In this document: one piece after another, positions 1 to 9,685 of the stretch
Layout: the number at the start of each line of letters is the position of its first letter
Numbering within the stretch: the stretch's first letter is position 1
NCBI RefSeq assembly: GCF_017599345.1
Contig: NZ_JAGFVL010000053.1
Span: forward strand, 1-64,000
Length of the DNA: 64,000 bases
Direction: 5' to 3'
Source: Gracilibacillus suaedae
GTDB lineage: Bacteria > Bacillota > Bacilli > Bacillales > Amphibacillaceae
Program-made: the position numbers and the translations under genes
The notes under the pieces: generated by a model
What the model was told of the DNA's origin: nothing
The model's input: only the letters and a program-made list of their open reading frames with translations
Databases searched by the model: none

Positions 1-100
1 TTCTTCACCAAGTTAGCTGAGGCCGTGCCCCCGGAAAGGGAGTGTTTTTCCGCAGCGACGAATGAGCACGCAACTTCAGAAGAATGGAAGAAAGCCTCAC
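1..100. repeat. Dispersed intergenic repeat, family R2, copy A (partial)
   Basis: The segment carries AAGTTAGCTGAG, then CCCCCGGAAAGGGAGTG and CCGCAGCGACG. The same blocks occur in the same order in the reverse complement of 22667-22800, and more loosely in that of 50266-50356. The copy is cut by the window edge. No ORF of note lies before the ABC-F gene at 209. Confidence 0.6.
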
Positions 101-208
101 TTTTTCACCTTTCATTACTTCGCAGTATGTATCTACTACGAATTTGGTGAAAGGTAAAGGAATGTACAGATGTTGCTCAGTTTTTCTTAACTAGAAAGGG
201 TAGATACA

Positions 209-2092
209 ATGCGCACGATTAAAGTAGAGGATCTAGTCAAAACGTATGGTGAGAAAGTATTGTTTGATGGGATTTCATTTTCGATTTCAGACAGCGATCG
301 TATCGGTTTGATCGGGGTTAATGGTACAGGGAAATCCACCTTACTAAAAGTATTAGCAGGTATTGATCAGGCAGAATCCGGTATGATCGATCATCCCAAT
401 GATTACCGGATAGAATACTTAGATCAAGACCCACAGCTAACGGACGGGGACACTGTACTAAATCAAATATATTATGGTGATGCTGAAATGATGGTCACTT
501 TACGACAATATGAATCAGCCATATTAGCTTTGGAAAGAGAACCCGAGAATGTAACCATGCAAAATCAACTTTTGAAAATACAGGAAAAAATGGATCAAGT
601 CGAAGCATGGGACGCCATGACCGTTGCTAAAACAATCCTAACAAAATTAGGAGTTCCGGCTTTCGACAAAAAAACGGAAAACCTTTCTGGCGGTCAACGT
701 AAACGTGTAGCAATAGCTAAATCTCTAATTCAACCAGCAGATTTACTGATACTAGATGAGCCAACCAACCATCTCGACAACGATACTATCGAATGGCTCG
801 AAGAATACTTACCCACTTATCAAGGGGCTATTTTGCTTGTTACACATGATCGCTATTTTCTTAACCGAATTACTAACCGTATTTTTGAGTTGGATAAGGG
901 TAACTTATATACATACGAAGGCAATTATCAAACTTTTTTAGAACAAAAAGCGATACGGGAAGAACAAGAAATACAAGCAGAACAAAAGCATAAAAATATT
1001 TTGAAGAAGGAAATTGCTTGGCTCAAAGCAGGTGTTAAGGCAAGAACAACAAAACAGAAAGCCCGAATCGATCGTGTTGAAGAAATGAAAGAGAAAACCT
1101 TTGACACGAAAAAACAGGATTTATCATTTCAAGTTGGTTCCACTCGCCTTGGTAAAAAAGTCATGGAAGTTAAAAATTTAGGTAAATCATATGATGGAAA
1201 AACCTTGTTTAAAGACTTTAATTTTCTAATTAAGCCTGGTGACAGACTAGGAATAGTAGGTGCTAATGGTAGTGGGAAAACGACTTTACTAAATATTTTA
1301 GCTGGCCGTGTCGAGCCGGATACAGGTACCATTGACATTGGTGAAACCGTGGAAATTGGTTATTATACACAAGATCATCCACCACTAGATGATAGTGTTA
1401 AGGTGATTGACCTTGTCCGCGATGTAGCAGAGGTGGTCCATACACTAGATGGTAGTGTCATTACAGCTGAACAAATGCTGGAACGATTTTTATTTCCAAG
1501 ATCGCAACAATGGACATATGTTCGAAAGTTGTCAGGTGGCGAACGCCGTAGACTATATTTATTAACTGTACTAATGCGTGAACCAAACGTATTGTTTCTC
1601 GATGAGCCAACCAATGACCTGGATACGGAAACACTTGCAGTACTTGAAGATTATTTAGAGCAATTTCCTGGTGTCGTGATCACGGTATCCCATGATCGTT
1701 ACTTTCTGGATAAAACCGTTGAACAGATTATTGCCTTTACCGAAAGTGAAACATTAACCTTTTTTTATGGCAATTATTCCGAATTTCGCGAACAGCAAAA
1801 AGAATCAGAGCATAAGCAAAACAAAACGATATTAAAGCAAAAACCGACACGAAAAAAGAAAAAGCTATCCTATCATGAACAAAAAGAGTGGGATACAATA
1901 GAAGATGAAATAACAACACTAGAAACTGAGCTTGAGCAAATTGCAACAGAAATTGCGGAAGCAGGTAGTGATATTGGCAAAATTCAGCCTCTATACGATA
2001 AACAAAATGAAATCGAACAACAACTGGAAGAAAAAATGGAAAGATGGGAAGAACTATCCCTTTTACTAGAAGAACTGAAGGAGGAGTCATAA
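209..2092 (+). CDS. yfmR: ABC-F family ATP-binding protein, YfmR type
   Basis: A 627-residue soluble protein with two ABC cassettes and no membrane domain, the ABC-F layout. Walker A motifs are GVNGTGKST (about residue 36) and GANGSGKTT (about 352). The signatures are LSGGQRKR and LSGGERRR, with Walker B/D-loop pairs LDEPTNHLD and LDEPTNDLD. An inter-domain linker and a charged C-terminal coiled coil (about 540-627) match YfmR/Uup. These proteins act on the ribosome; B. subtilis YfmR helps ribosomes past difficult sequences together with EF-P. The ATG follows an AAAGGG ribosome site. The stop codon TAA shares its last A with the ATG of the next gene, so the two are probably cotranscribed and translationally coupled. 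Confidence 0.92.
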   Translation: MRTIKVEDLVKTYGEKVLFDGISFSISDSDRIGLIGVNGTGKSTLLKVLAGIDQAESGMIDHPNDYRIEYLDQDPQLTDGDTVLNQIYYGDAEMMVTLRQYESAILALEREPENVTMQNQLLKIQEKMDQVEAWDAMTVAKTILTKLGVPAFDKKTENLSGGQRKRVAIAKSLIQPADLLILDEPTNHLDNDTIEWLEEYLPTYQGAILLVTHDRYFLNRITNRIFELDKGNLYTYEGNYQTFLEQKAIREEQEIQAEQKHKNILKKEIAWLKAGVKARTTKQKARIDRVEEMKEKTFDTKKQDLSFQVGSTRLGKKVMEVKNLGKSYDGKTLFKDFNFLIKPGDRLGIVGANGSGKTTLLNILAGRVEPDTGTIDIGETVEIGYYTQDHPPLDDSVKVIDLVRDVAEVVHTLDGSVITAEQMLERFLFPRSQQWTYVRKLSGGERRRLYLLTVLMREPNVLFLDEPTNDLDTETLAVLEDYLEQFPGVVITVSHDRYFLDKTVEQIIAFTESETLTFFYGNYSEFREQQKESEHKQNKTILKQKPTRKKKKLSYHEQKEWDTIEDEITTLETELEQIATEIAEAGSDIGKIQPLYDKQNEIEQQLEEKMERWEELSLLLEELKEES

Positions 2093-3330
2093 TGGCAGAC
2101 AAACAACTACAGGAAAAGTACGCAGAACTAGCATTAAAAACAGGTGTGAATTTGCAGGAAGGACAGGCATTAGTGATCAATTCTTCCATTGAAGGAGCGG
2201 ATTTTACGAGAATTGTTGCCCGTAAAGCATATGAAATGGGTGCTAAAAATGTCCATATTAATTGGTCAGATGATGAGCTTACCTATTTGAAATTTAACTA
2301 TGCATCAGAAGAAGTGTTAACAGATATACCGAAATGGCAAGTAGCAAAGCATTTAGATTTTGCTGAAGATGGTGCGGCGCTATTATCGATCCGCTCCACT
2401 AATCCCGATTTACTAAAAGATATTGATTCTGCGAAAATCGCAAAAGCAAACAAAGCAAGTGGGCAAGCGATGAAGGAATTTCGTCAGTATACGATGAATG
2501 ATCGGATTCCATGGTCAATCATTTCTATTCCAACAGGTGACTGGGCACAAAAAATCTTTCCAGATAAATCAAAAGAAGAGGCAATCGAAAGCTTATGGGA
2601 AGAAATTTTTAAAATTGTTCGTGTTGATCAAGAAGATCCTGTCGCTGCATGGGATGAACATAACCGTACCTTAAAACAAGCCCGAGAATACTTAAATGAA
2701 AAATCGTATAAAGCACTGATTTTCCAATCAGAAGGTACAGATATCCGCTTCGAATTACCAGCAGGTCATATTTGGAAGGGTGGCTCTGCGAAATTACCGA
2801 ATGGTAACAGCTTTAACCCGAATATGCCGACTGAAGAAGTCTTTACAATGCCACATAAATATAAAGTAGATGGTAAAGTAACCGCAACAAAACCACTTGT
2901 ATATGGGGGTAATATGATTGATGGCTTCAGCTTAACATTTAAAGATGGCAAAGTAGTCGACTTTGAAGCTGAGCAGGGCTATGATACTTTAAAACATTTA
3001 CTGGAAACAGATGAAGGGGCAACACGTCTGGGAGAATTAGCTTTAGTACCACATGCATCACCTATTTCACAATCAGGTTTAATTTTCTATAACACTTTAT
3101 ATGATGAAAATGCGTCCTGCCATATTGCATTAGGAAAGGCCTATCCAACTAACCTTGAAGGCGGGTCAGATATGAGTGAGGAAGAGCTAGACGAGCACGG
3201 AGTAAACGATAGCCTGACACATGTTGATTTCATGATCGGATCGGCGGACTTAGATATTGACGGAGAAACACAGGACGGAGAAAAAGAACCTGTATTCCGT
3301 CAAGGAGCATGGGCAATCGATTTTGATTAA
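2092..3330 (+). CDS. M29 family metallo-aminopeptidase (AmpS-like), copy 1
   Basis: Peptidase family M29 (thermophilic aminopeptidase, AmpS/AmpT), 412 residues, cytosolic, expected to remove N-terminal residues from peptides with a two-metal centre. Visible family blocks are PTEEVFTMPHKY (metal-ligand Glu), ENASCHIALGKAYPT (His) and HVDFMIGSADLDIDG (His and Asp). The ATG at 2092 follows GAAGGAGGAG and overlaps the stop of the upstream ABC-F gene by one base. An in-frame start at 2044 lies inside that gene and is less likely. A second, closely similar family member is at 20180-21412. A strong hairpin terminator follows. Confidence 0.93.
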   Translation: MADKQLQEKYAELALKTGVNLQEGQALVINSSIEGADFTRIVARKAYEMGAKNVHINWSDDELTYLKFNYASEEVLTDIPKWQVAKHLDFAEDGAALLSIRSTNPDLLKDIDSAKIAKANKASGQAMKEFRQYTMNDRIPWSIISIPTGDWAQKIFPDKSKEEAIESLWEEIFKIVRVDQEDPVAAWDEHNRTLKQAREYLNEKSYKALIFQSEGTDIRFELPAGHIWKGGSAKLPNGNSFNPNMPTEEVFTMPHKYKVDGKVTATKPLVYGGNMIDGFSLTFKDGKVVDFEAEQGYDTLKHLLETDEGATRLGELALVPHASPISQSGLIFYNTLYDENASCHIALGKAYPTNLEGGSDMSEEELDEHGVNDSLTHVDFMIGSADLDIDGETQDGEKEPVFRQGAWAIDFD

Positions 3331-3337
3331 GGAAAAG

Positions 3338-3370
3338 AAAGAACTCTCGTTTGATGACGAGAGTTCTTTT
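3338..3370. terminator. Bidirectional intrinsic terminator
   Basis: A 12-bp stem AAGAACTCTCGT / ACGAGAGTTCTT with a short loop, flanked by A-rich and T-rich runs. It sits between the aminopeptidase stop and the convergent recQ stop, so it can serve both. Confidence 0.85.
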
Positions 3371-3393
3371 AATTAGGAAGTGTCCAGTAAAAT

Positions 3394-5166
3394 CTAGGCA
3401 TTTTCCAAAAAGCACTCCAAAAACACTTCTCCATATTGTTCGAACTTGCGCTCACCAACACCATGGATCTGCAGCATTTCGTATTTTGATTTCGGCTTGA
3501 CAACAGACATTTCGCGCAAACTTTTATCGGAGAAAATCACATATGGCGGAACACCTTGTTGATCTGCTAATGACTTTCGCAATCTTCGTAATTGTTCAAA
3601 CATTTCCGTATCGTATGCAACAACTTCTTTCGTCTCTACTTTGGCTGCCTGTACATATACTTTTTCTTCTCCTGTTAAAACAGATACAGCTCGCTTGCTT
3701 AGACGTAGGGTTGGATAGCGTCCACCTTCAGATACTAAGAAATCTTCTGCTACTAAAAATTGAATAAAGGAAACAAGCTCTTTCTCTGTCATTTCTTTCA
3801 TCAGTCCGTACGTGGATAGTCGGTCAAAGCGAAATTGCTTTACCTTTTTGTCATTGGAACCTTTTAAAACCTTAGCTACTAAACTGGCTCCGAATCGTTC
3901 ATCCATCCGCTTGACACAAGATAGTACCATTTGTGCTTCCTTTGTACGGTCAACTTTTTCTAGATCACTGTCACAGTTAGAGCAACTGCCACATGCTTCT
4001 GTTGAAGAAATCGTATCATTAAAATAACGGAGAATATATTGCTGCAGGCATTGATCGGTATGGCAATAATTGATCATTGCCTGTAATTTGTCATATTCGC
4101 CTCTTTTTTTCTGCTCATCCATCATGTCCGACTGATCAATTAAATATTTTTGCAATGTGATATCCTGACCTGAAAAAAGAATGATACATTGACTTGGTTC
4201 ACCATCCCGTCCAGCTCGTCCGGCCTCTTGATAATAACTTTCTAGATTCTTCGGCAAGGCATAGTGAAGTACATAGCGGACATTGGACTTGTCAATACCC
4301 ATCCCGAAAGCATTGGTAGCGACCATTACTCGTGCATTGTCATAAATAAAATCATTTTGCGCTTCTTTTCTAGCTTCTTCTGACATCCCCGCATGATATT
4401 TTCTAACAGAGAATCCCTTTTCTTGTAATATAAAATAAAGCTGATCGACTTGTTTCCGAGTTATCGCATAAATAATTCCAGTGTCGTCCTGATGAGCTTT
4501 TAAATAATCCGTTACATACCCTTGACGATCGTGTCCCTTTATAACCTGGAACGTAAGGTTATTACGTGCAAAGCCAGTGTTAACAACAGCATTATCCTCG
4601 ACATCGAGCAGTTGCTGTAAATCACGAATTACTTCCGCGGTAGCTGTTGCCGTTAATCCAATCAGTACAGGACGATTACGTAATTGATGAACGGCTTGGA
4701 CAACAGTACGATAACTGGGGCGAAAATCGTGTCCCCATTGTGAAATACAGTGAGCTTCATCAAATGCAATTAATGAGACATGCAACGAATTAATGGCATC
4801 AAAAAAAGCATTGGAATCAAAACGTTCTGGCGCAACATAGACAAACCTATATTGACCATTACGAATCTCAGCTAGTCTACTAAATTGTTCTTCCGTTGTT
4901 AAGGAACTGTTTATATAGGTAGCCGCAACTCCTAATGATTGTAGGGCATCCACCTGGTCTTTCATTAAGGAGATAAGCGGGGAGATCACGATGGAAACTC
5001 CATCTTGTGCAAGACCGGGGATTTGATAGCAGATTGATTTCCCTCCGCCAGTCGGCATAATAGCTAACGTGTTTTCCTGATTAAGGATTTGGTTCACAAT
5101 TTTTTCTTGTCCAGGTCGGAAAGCATCATAACCAAAATATTTTTTTAATAAATCCAACGTACTCAT
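3394..5166 (-). CDS. recQ: ATP-dependent DNA helicase RecQ
   Basis: A 590-residue superfamily 2 helicase (3'-5' DNA unwinding in recombination and fork repair). Motif I reads PTGGGKSICYQ (about 38-48) and motif II DEAHCISQWGHDFRPSY. The C-terminal helicase motif contains QEAGRAGRDGEPS. A zinc-binding cysteine cluster (CGSCSNC, about 390) is followed by an RQC region and a C-terminal HRDC domain. The length matches B. subtilis RecQ. The ATG is preceded by AAGGATG. Transcribed alone and convergently with the upstream aminopeptidase. Confidence 0.95.
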   Translation of the reverse strand: MSTLDLLKKYFGYDAFRPGQEKIVNQILNQENTLAIMPTGGGKSICYQIPGLAQDGVSIVISPLISLMKDQVDALQSLGVAATYINSSLTTEEQFSRLAEIRNGQYRFVYVAPERFDSNAFFDAINSLHVSLIAFDEAHCISQWGHDFRPSYRTVVQAVHQLRNRPVLIGLTATATAEVIRDLQQLLDVEDNAVVNTGFARNNLTFQVIKGHDRQGYVTDYLKAHQDDTGIIYAITRKQVDQLYFILQEKGFSVRKYHAGMSEEARKEAQNDFIYDNARVMVATNAFGMGIDKSNVRYVLHYALPKNLESYYQEAGRAGRDGEPSQCIILFSGQDITLQKYLIDQSDMMDEQKKRGEYDKLQAMINYCHTDQCLQQYILRYFNDTISSTEACGSCSNCDSDLEKVDRTKEAQMVLSCVKRMDERFGASLVAKVLKGSNDKKVKQFRFDRLSTYGLMKEMTEKELVSFIQFLVAEDFLVSEGGRYPTLRLSKRAVSVLTGEEKVYVQAAKVETKEVVAYDTEMFEQLRRLRKSLADQQGVPPYVIFSDKSLREMSVVKPKSKYEMLQIHGVGERKFEQYGEVFLECFLENA

Positions 5167-5427
5167 ACAATATCATCCTTTTAATAAACTCATTGTTAGC
5201 ATAACATTTTTTATGCCTCATACATATAGTAAAACTTGGCTTGTCGCTGTTACCTTTGGTGAATTTCATTGTTTTATTTCCATAGAAATCAATACGTTTA
5301 TCGTGCAAAGAAAAAAGTTTGAAATAAAAATATTTACATCCCACCTATTAACCTTTAAAATAATGCTAGCTTCTGATGAAATTTAATGAATGTAAATATA
5401 GATAAAGATAGAAGGTAAAGGGGGATA

Positions 5428-7275
5428 ATGATGGACTCATTATTATTAATACTCATGCTTATTGCTGTGCTTGGTGTCGGCTCGCAGTGGGTAGCTTGGA
5501 AATTCCGATTGCCAGCAATTGTCGTGATGTCGATAGCAGGTTTACTCGCTGGACCTGTATTCGGATTGATGAATCCAGAAGAAGCTTTCGGTGATTTGTA
5601 TCGCCCGTTTATTTCCATAGCTGTGGCGATTATTCTTTTTGAAGGAAGCTTGAATCTGAATTTTAAAGAAGTAAAAGGGTTAGGAAAGCCAGTTTTTCGT
5701 ATTGTTACATGGGGAGCGTTTCTTGCCTGGATTTTGGGATCGTTAACTGCCCATTATGTAGCAGGGTTATCTTGGGCGGTTGCATTTGTCATTGGAGGTA
5801 TCTTTATTGTAACAGGTCCTACTGTTATTTTACCACTGTTAAGGCAATCAAAACTAAAACCAACACCAGCAAAGATCTTAAAATGGGAAGGGATTGTTGT
5901 TGACCCATTCGGTGCTTTAATAGCTGTCTTTGCCTTTGAATTCATTTTATTCTTGTTAGCTGACGGAAGAGATGCAACAGCCCTATTATTTTTCTTATTA
6001 GCATCCTTATTTGCTGTAGTACTTGGGGTTGTCTTTGGAAAAATTACCGGGTGGATGTTTGAGTCAGGACATATTCCAGAATTTTTAAAGTCACCTGCTG
6101 TTTTTGCATTGGTTATTGCATGCTTTATTATAGCGGATGAAGTGAAACATGAAACAGGTTTATTAGCAGTAACTGCAATGGGGATGACATTGGCGAATCT
6201 TGGTATATCTTCTATTAGGGATATGCGTCACTTTAAAGAGAATATCTCGATGCTTTTAATTTCAACAGTATTTATTCTCTTAACCTCATCGCTAACAATC
6301 GACACATTAATGGATGTTTTCCAGCCAGCAATTATTGGATATGTATTATTAATGCTGTTTGTCGTCCGTCCACTATCTATTTTCTTATCAACGATTAAAT
6401 CAGGTTTATCGTTGCAAGAAAAAACATTGGTTGGCTGGATCGCTCCACGAGGTATTGTTGCTTTGACAGTAGCAAGTTATTTTGCAACTATCCTTGCAGA
6501 TGAAGGATTTGAAGGGGCATCCCTTGTAACACCATTAACTTTCGCATTAGTATTTTCCACAGTTGTCGTTCATGGTTTCTCTATTGGTTGGTTAGCGAAA
6601 AAATTAAACCTTTCTGCAGAAGGGAAGCCAGGAGTGTTAATTGTCGGCTCCAACCGTTTTACCAATTCTTTGGCAAAAACGATGAAGGAATTAGGTATCC
6701 CAGCAGTTGTTGTTGATTCATCTTGGGATCGACTTAACGGTGCTAGAAAAGCAGGGATTCAGCATAACCATTGTGAAATTTTATCAGAGCAAACAGAATA
6801 TACAATGGATTTCACACCGTATGATTACTTGTTAACAGCGACTGAATATGATTCTTATAATGCCTTAGTGTGTTCTACATTCTTACCTGAGTTTGGTAGA
6901 AAGAATGTGTTCCGTTTACCAAAACAAAATCATAGCGGAGATCATTTAGTAGATATTGACCATACGATTGGTGGAAGAGAAGTATTTACACCAACAGAAG
7001 GTATCGAAGAATTGAAATACAAATTGAAGAGTGGGTATGTTTTACGAAAAACATCTTTAACAGATCGTTATTTGTATCAAGATTATTTGAAAGATCGTGA
7101 CAAGGAAACCGTGTTGTTGTTTGTGTTGAAACAGTCAAAACAAATCGAGTTCTTTGCAGAAGATTTTGAGACAACAGCAACAGCAGGAGATACGATTGTC
7201 AGTTTAACACCACCAAGTAAAGAATTTCATAAAATCAAGGAAAAACTAGAGGAAAAAAGAAATGAGAAAAGCTAG
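5428..7275 (+). CDS. CPA-family cation:proton antiporter with C-terminal RCK-like domain
   Basis: A 615-residue membrane protein. Roughly the first 400 residues are about twelve hydrophobic segments typical of CPA (NhaP/KefB-like) Na+ or K+/H+ exchangers, with conserved GPTVILPLL and a nearby EGIVVDPFGAL block that should carry the ion-binding Asp. The soluble C-terminus begins with VLIVGSNRFTNSLA, a Rossmann-like nucleotide-binding start of RCK/TrkA-N type, and ends in a TrkA-C-like region. The role is likely Na+ or K+ efflux and pH homeostasis; the ion cannot be told from sequence. AAAGGGGG precedes tandem ATGs at 5428 and 5431. The stop lies inside the terminator stem. Confidence 0.88.
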   Translation: MMDSLLLILMLIAVLGVGSQWVAWKFRLPAIVVMSIAGLLAGPVFGLMNPEEAFGDLYRPFISIAVAIILFEGSLNLNFKEVKGLGKPVFRIVTWGAFLAWILGSLTAHYVAGLSWAVAFVIGGIFIVTGPTVILPLLRQSKLKPTPAKILKWEGIVVDPFGALIAVFAFEFILFLLADGRDATALLFFLLASLFAVVLGVVFGKITGWMFESGHIPEFLKSPAVFALVIACFIIADEVKHETGLLAVTAMGMTLANLGISSIRDMRHFKENISMLLISTVFILLTSSLTIDTLMDVFQPAIIGYVLLMLFVVRPLSIFLSTIKSGLSLQEKTLVGWIAPRGIVALTVASYFATILADEGFEGASLVTPLTFALVFSTVVVHGFSIGWLAKKLNLSAEGKPGVLIVGSNRFTNSLAKTMKELGIPAVVVDSSWDRLNGARKAGIQHNHCEILSEQTEYTMDFTPYDYLLTATEYDSYNALVCSTFLPEFGRKNVFRLPKQNHSGDHLVDIDHTIGGREVFTPTEGIEELKYKLKSGYVLRKTSLTDRYLYQDYLKDRDKETVLLFVLKQSKQIEFFAEDFETTATAGDTIVSLTPPSKEFHKIKEKLEEKRNEKS

Positions 7276-7298
7276 CAACAAACTGTTGCTAGCTTTTT
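7266..7298. terminator. Intrinsic terminator after the antiporter gene
   Basis: Stem AAGCTAGCAACA / TGTTGCTAGCTT with a 3-nt loop and a T run. It contains the antiporter stop codon and overlaps the 3' end of the convergent small gene. Confidence 0.85.
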
Positions 7299-7471
7299 TG
7301 CTGTTGTATTTTTTGACGAAGATCGGATATTTTTGCAGCTAAGCGTTCTAATTCCTTTTCGTTATATGCTGTGTTTCCACCTACATATACTAATTTCTCT
7401 AAGTCAGCAGATAGCCTGGTATAATCAGCTTTTAAGTCTTCTATTTCTGCTTCCAGTTCTTTAATGTTCAT
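7289..7471 (-). CDS. Small coiled-coil protein, SE1832-family-like
   Basis: A 60-residue, highly charged protein, almost entirely predicted coiled coil, with the central block LEKLVYVGGN. It resembles from memory the short SE1832-family proteins of Firmicutes, whose function is unknown. The ATG at 7471 follows GGGGTG at 6-nt spacing. A GTG at 7480 is in frame but forms part of that ribosome site, so the shorter protein is preferred. Confidence 0.65.
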   Translation of the reverse strand: MNIKELEAEIEDLKADYTRLSADLEKLVYVGGNTAYNEKELERLAAKISDLRQKIQQQKS

Positions 7472-7786
7472 TATTTTCACCCCATTTATATTTCCATTTC
7501 CCTTAGTAAAGCGTAAATCAGTTAGAAAGAATAGGCAAGCAACATTCTAAAATAAACAAAAAATACCAAAAAAATGAAAAAGTTTTACCTTTTTTGGAGG
7601 ATTACGAATTATTTATGAGCATATGACATTATATATCCATGAAAGCAATACATTTTTTTTATACACGATTATTTGTGGTTTAATTGATCTCAATCGGGGC
7701 ATAGTAAATTTGTGAAGAATGCAACATTTTTGTAACATTAAATATAACTTGTAGTTCGGTATTTTCTTAGAAGGGGGGAAGTAGTT
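7472..7786. other. Intergenic region upstream of the TRAP operon
   Basis: AT-rich and divergently flanked, with no ORF of note. The only interpretable elements are a possible sigma-A promoter at 7710-7738 and the GGGGGG ribosome site at 7773-7778. No regulator gene (DctS/DctR type) adjoins the operon. Confidence 0.5.
7710..7738 (+). promoter_or_regulatory. Candidate sigma-A promoter for dctQMP
   Basis: TTGTGA and TAACAT separated by exactly 17 nt, ending about 33 nt before the GGGGGG ribosome site of dctQ. The hexamers are imperfect, so this is a candidate only. Confidence 0.4.
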
Positions 7787-8347
7787 ATCAAATTCTTTCG
7801 ATTGCTAGATAAATGTATACTTAAAATAGAAGAATTCATTTTAGGGGGATCAATTATTGTTATTGCACTAATGATTTGTATGAATGTTATTAGTAGGCAG
7901 TTTTTTGGTCCTAGTATCGGTTTTCATTCAGAAGTAGCCAAGTTTGCTGTTGTGATCTCAACATTTATGGGTATTAGTTACGCTGCACGAAAGGGAAGAC
8001 ATATTAGTATGTCTGCTATTTACGATACTGTGCCTTGGCGTATTCGTAAAGCAATGGCTATTTTAATACCACTAGTTACAGCGCTGATATTATTTGCTTT
8101 AACCTATGTATCCTTTGAGTATGTAGTGAATGAATACGAAAGAGGCACCACAACAGCATATTTGGGTATGCCAACATATATTATGTATTTATTCATACCA
8201 CTAGGTTTCTTTATGGGTGGTATTCAATTTGTGCGAAATTTAATCGTAAATATTGTCAACAAAGAGGTTTACATTGGGACAGATGCATTGGATTATAATG
8301 ACATCAAACCAGAAGATCGTCATATTGATGATCAAATGCAAGTATAA
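7787..8347 (+). CDS. dctQ: TRAP transporter small permease DctQ, probable AUC start
   Basis: The small four-helix subunit of a tripartite ATP-independent periplasmic transporter, about 186 residues. Hydrophobic segments, the family-typical FILGGSIIVIALMICMNVIS N-terminus and adjacency to dctM/dctP identify it. The frame is open from a TAA at 7745, and the only ATG/GTG/TTG near the beginning is a TTG at 7802, 23 nt beyond the ribosome site GGGGGG (7773-7778). An ATC at 7787 sits 8 nt after that site and gives an N-terminus IKFFRLLDKC that fits the family. Initiation at AUC is therefore inferred. The conservative model starts at TTG 7802. Confidence 0.85.
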   Translation: MKFFRLLDKCILKIEEFILGGSIIVIALMICMNVISRQFFGPSIGFHSEVAKFAVVISTFMGISYAARKGRHISMSAIYDTVPWRIRKAMAILIPLVTALILFALTYVSFEYVVNEYERGTTTAYLGMPTYIMYLFIPLGFFMGGIQFVRNLIVNIVNKEVYIGTDALDYNDIKPEDRHIDDQMQV

Positions 8348-8372
8348 TTAGTAAAAAAGTGAGGAAGCCAAA

Positions 8373-9644
8373 ATGCTTACAATATTATTAGGAATTATGG
8401 TCATTTTACTTCTGCTTAACTTTCCCATGATGATACCACTTATCGTTGCACCATTTGTAGTTGTCTTATTAGGATATACACAGTTCCCAATTGACTCTTC
8501 TGTTATGGTAGGGCAATTAGTTACAGGAATTGAATCATATCAATTACTTTGTGTCCCATTATTTATCTTTGCAGCAGACATCATGACTGCGGGTAAAACG
8601 TCACAACGTTTATTAGACTTTATAGGATCATTTATAGGACATCTTAGGGGTGGGTATGCTGTGACTACCGCAGCAGCTTGTTCTTTATTCGGTGCTATCT
8701 CTGGTTCAACTCAAGCAACGGTAGTAGCAATTGGTAAACCAATGCGTGAGAGATTGTTAAAAGTTGGGTATAAAGATTCGAGTGCAATGGCCTTAATTAT
8801 CAATTCAAGTGATGTAGCTTTGTTAATACCGCCGAGTATAGGCTTAATTATGTATGGACTAGTGTCTGGTGAATCAATTGGTGATCTTTTCATCGCAGGT
8901 ATTATTCCCGGTCTTATCGTATTCTTAGCATTTACGATTTATAGTGTAATCTATGCAAAGGTAAAAAATATTCCATTGTCAGATAAAGCAACATGGAAAG
9001 AAAGATTTCATTCGTTTAGAAGAGCGCTCTTTCCTTTAGGATTTCCGATATTAGTTATCGGTGGTATTTACCTGGGGTGGTTTTCCGCAACAGAAGCAGC
9101 AGGGATATCCGTTCTATATGCTTTAATATTAGAAGTAGTTATCTTTAGGTCAGTCCATCTTAAACAATTACCAGGTATTGCTTTATCAACAGGGTTAGTA
9201 ACATCAGCGGTATTTGTGTTAGTTGCTGGTGGTCAAGTATTTACCTATCTTGTCAACTTAGAAAAAATTCCACAAATGCTTTCTGATGCAGTATTAGGGT
9301 CTGATCCTAGTGAAATATATGTATTGCTTATTGTAACCATATTCTTTTTTGTGGGATGTATGTTTGTTGACCCTATAGTAGTGATCTTAGTATTAACACC
9401 TATTTTTGCACCAATTGCAAGTGAAGTTGGAGTTGATCCAATACATCTAGGTATTGTTATTACATTCCAAGCAGCTTTAGGTTCTGCAACACCACCATTT
9501 GGTGTGGATATATTTACAGCCAGTGCCGTCTTTAATAAACCATATATGGAAGTAATAAAAGGTACACCTCCATATATTCTCATAATGGTACTGATTTCTG
9601 TTTTATTGATTCTGTTTCCACAGATTTCTCTTGCTTTATTGTAA
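8373..9644 (+). CDS. dctM: TRAP transporter large permease DctM
   Basis: The 423-residue large membrane subunit, which forms the Na+-driven substrate channel of the TRAP system. It has about twelve hydrophobic segments and family blocks such as GAISGSTQATVVAIG and VDPIVVILVLTPIFAPIA. It starts at an ordinary ATG after GAGG, 25 nt downstream of dctQ and upstream of dctP; the order Q-M-P differs from the more usual P-Q-M. The substrate (C4-dicarboxylate or another organic acid) cannot be read from the sequence. Confidence 0.93.
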   Translation: MLTILLGIMVILLLLNFPMMIPLIVAPFVVVLLGYTQFPIDSSVMVGQLVTGIESYQLLCVPLFIFAADIMTAGKTSQRLLDFIGSFIGHLRGGYAVTTAAACSLFGAISGSTQATVVAIGKPMRERLLKVGYKDSSAMALIINSSDVALLIPPSIGLIMYGLVSGESIGDLFIAGIIPGLIVFLAFTIYSVIYAKVKNIPLSDKATWKERFHSFRRALFPLGFPILVIGGIYLGWFSATEAAGISVLYALILEVVIFRSVHLKQLPGIALSTGLVTSAVFVLVAGGQVFTYLVNLEKIPQMLSDAVLGSDPSEIYVLLIVTIFFFVGCMFVDPIVVILVLTPIFAPIASEVGVDPIHLGIVITFQAALGSATPPFGVDIFTASAVFNKPYMEVIKGTPPYILIMVLISVLLILFPQISLALL

Positions 9645-9685
9645 GGGAATCTAACATAATAAAAAATATTTAGGGGGTTTTTATC

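Noticed and set aside
1737-2189. 150-codon minus-strand frame across the yfmR/aminopeptidase junction
   Set aside because: It is a shadow of two strongly supported genes on the plus strand, with low-complexity hydrophobic translation.
5126-5344. 72-codon minus-strand frame upstream of recQ
   Set aside because: It overlaps the recQ start, has no ribosome site and no recognisable features.
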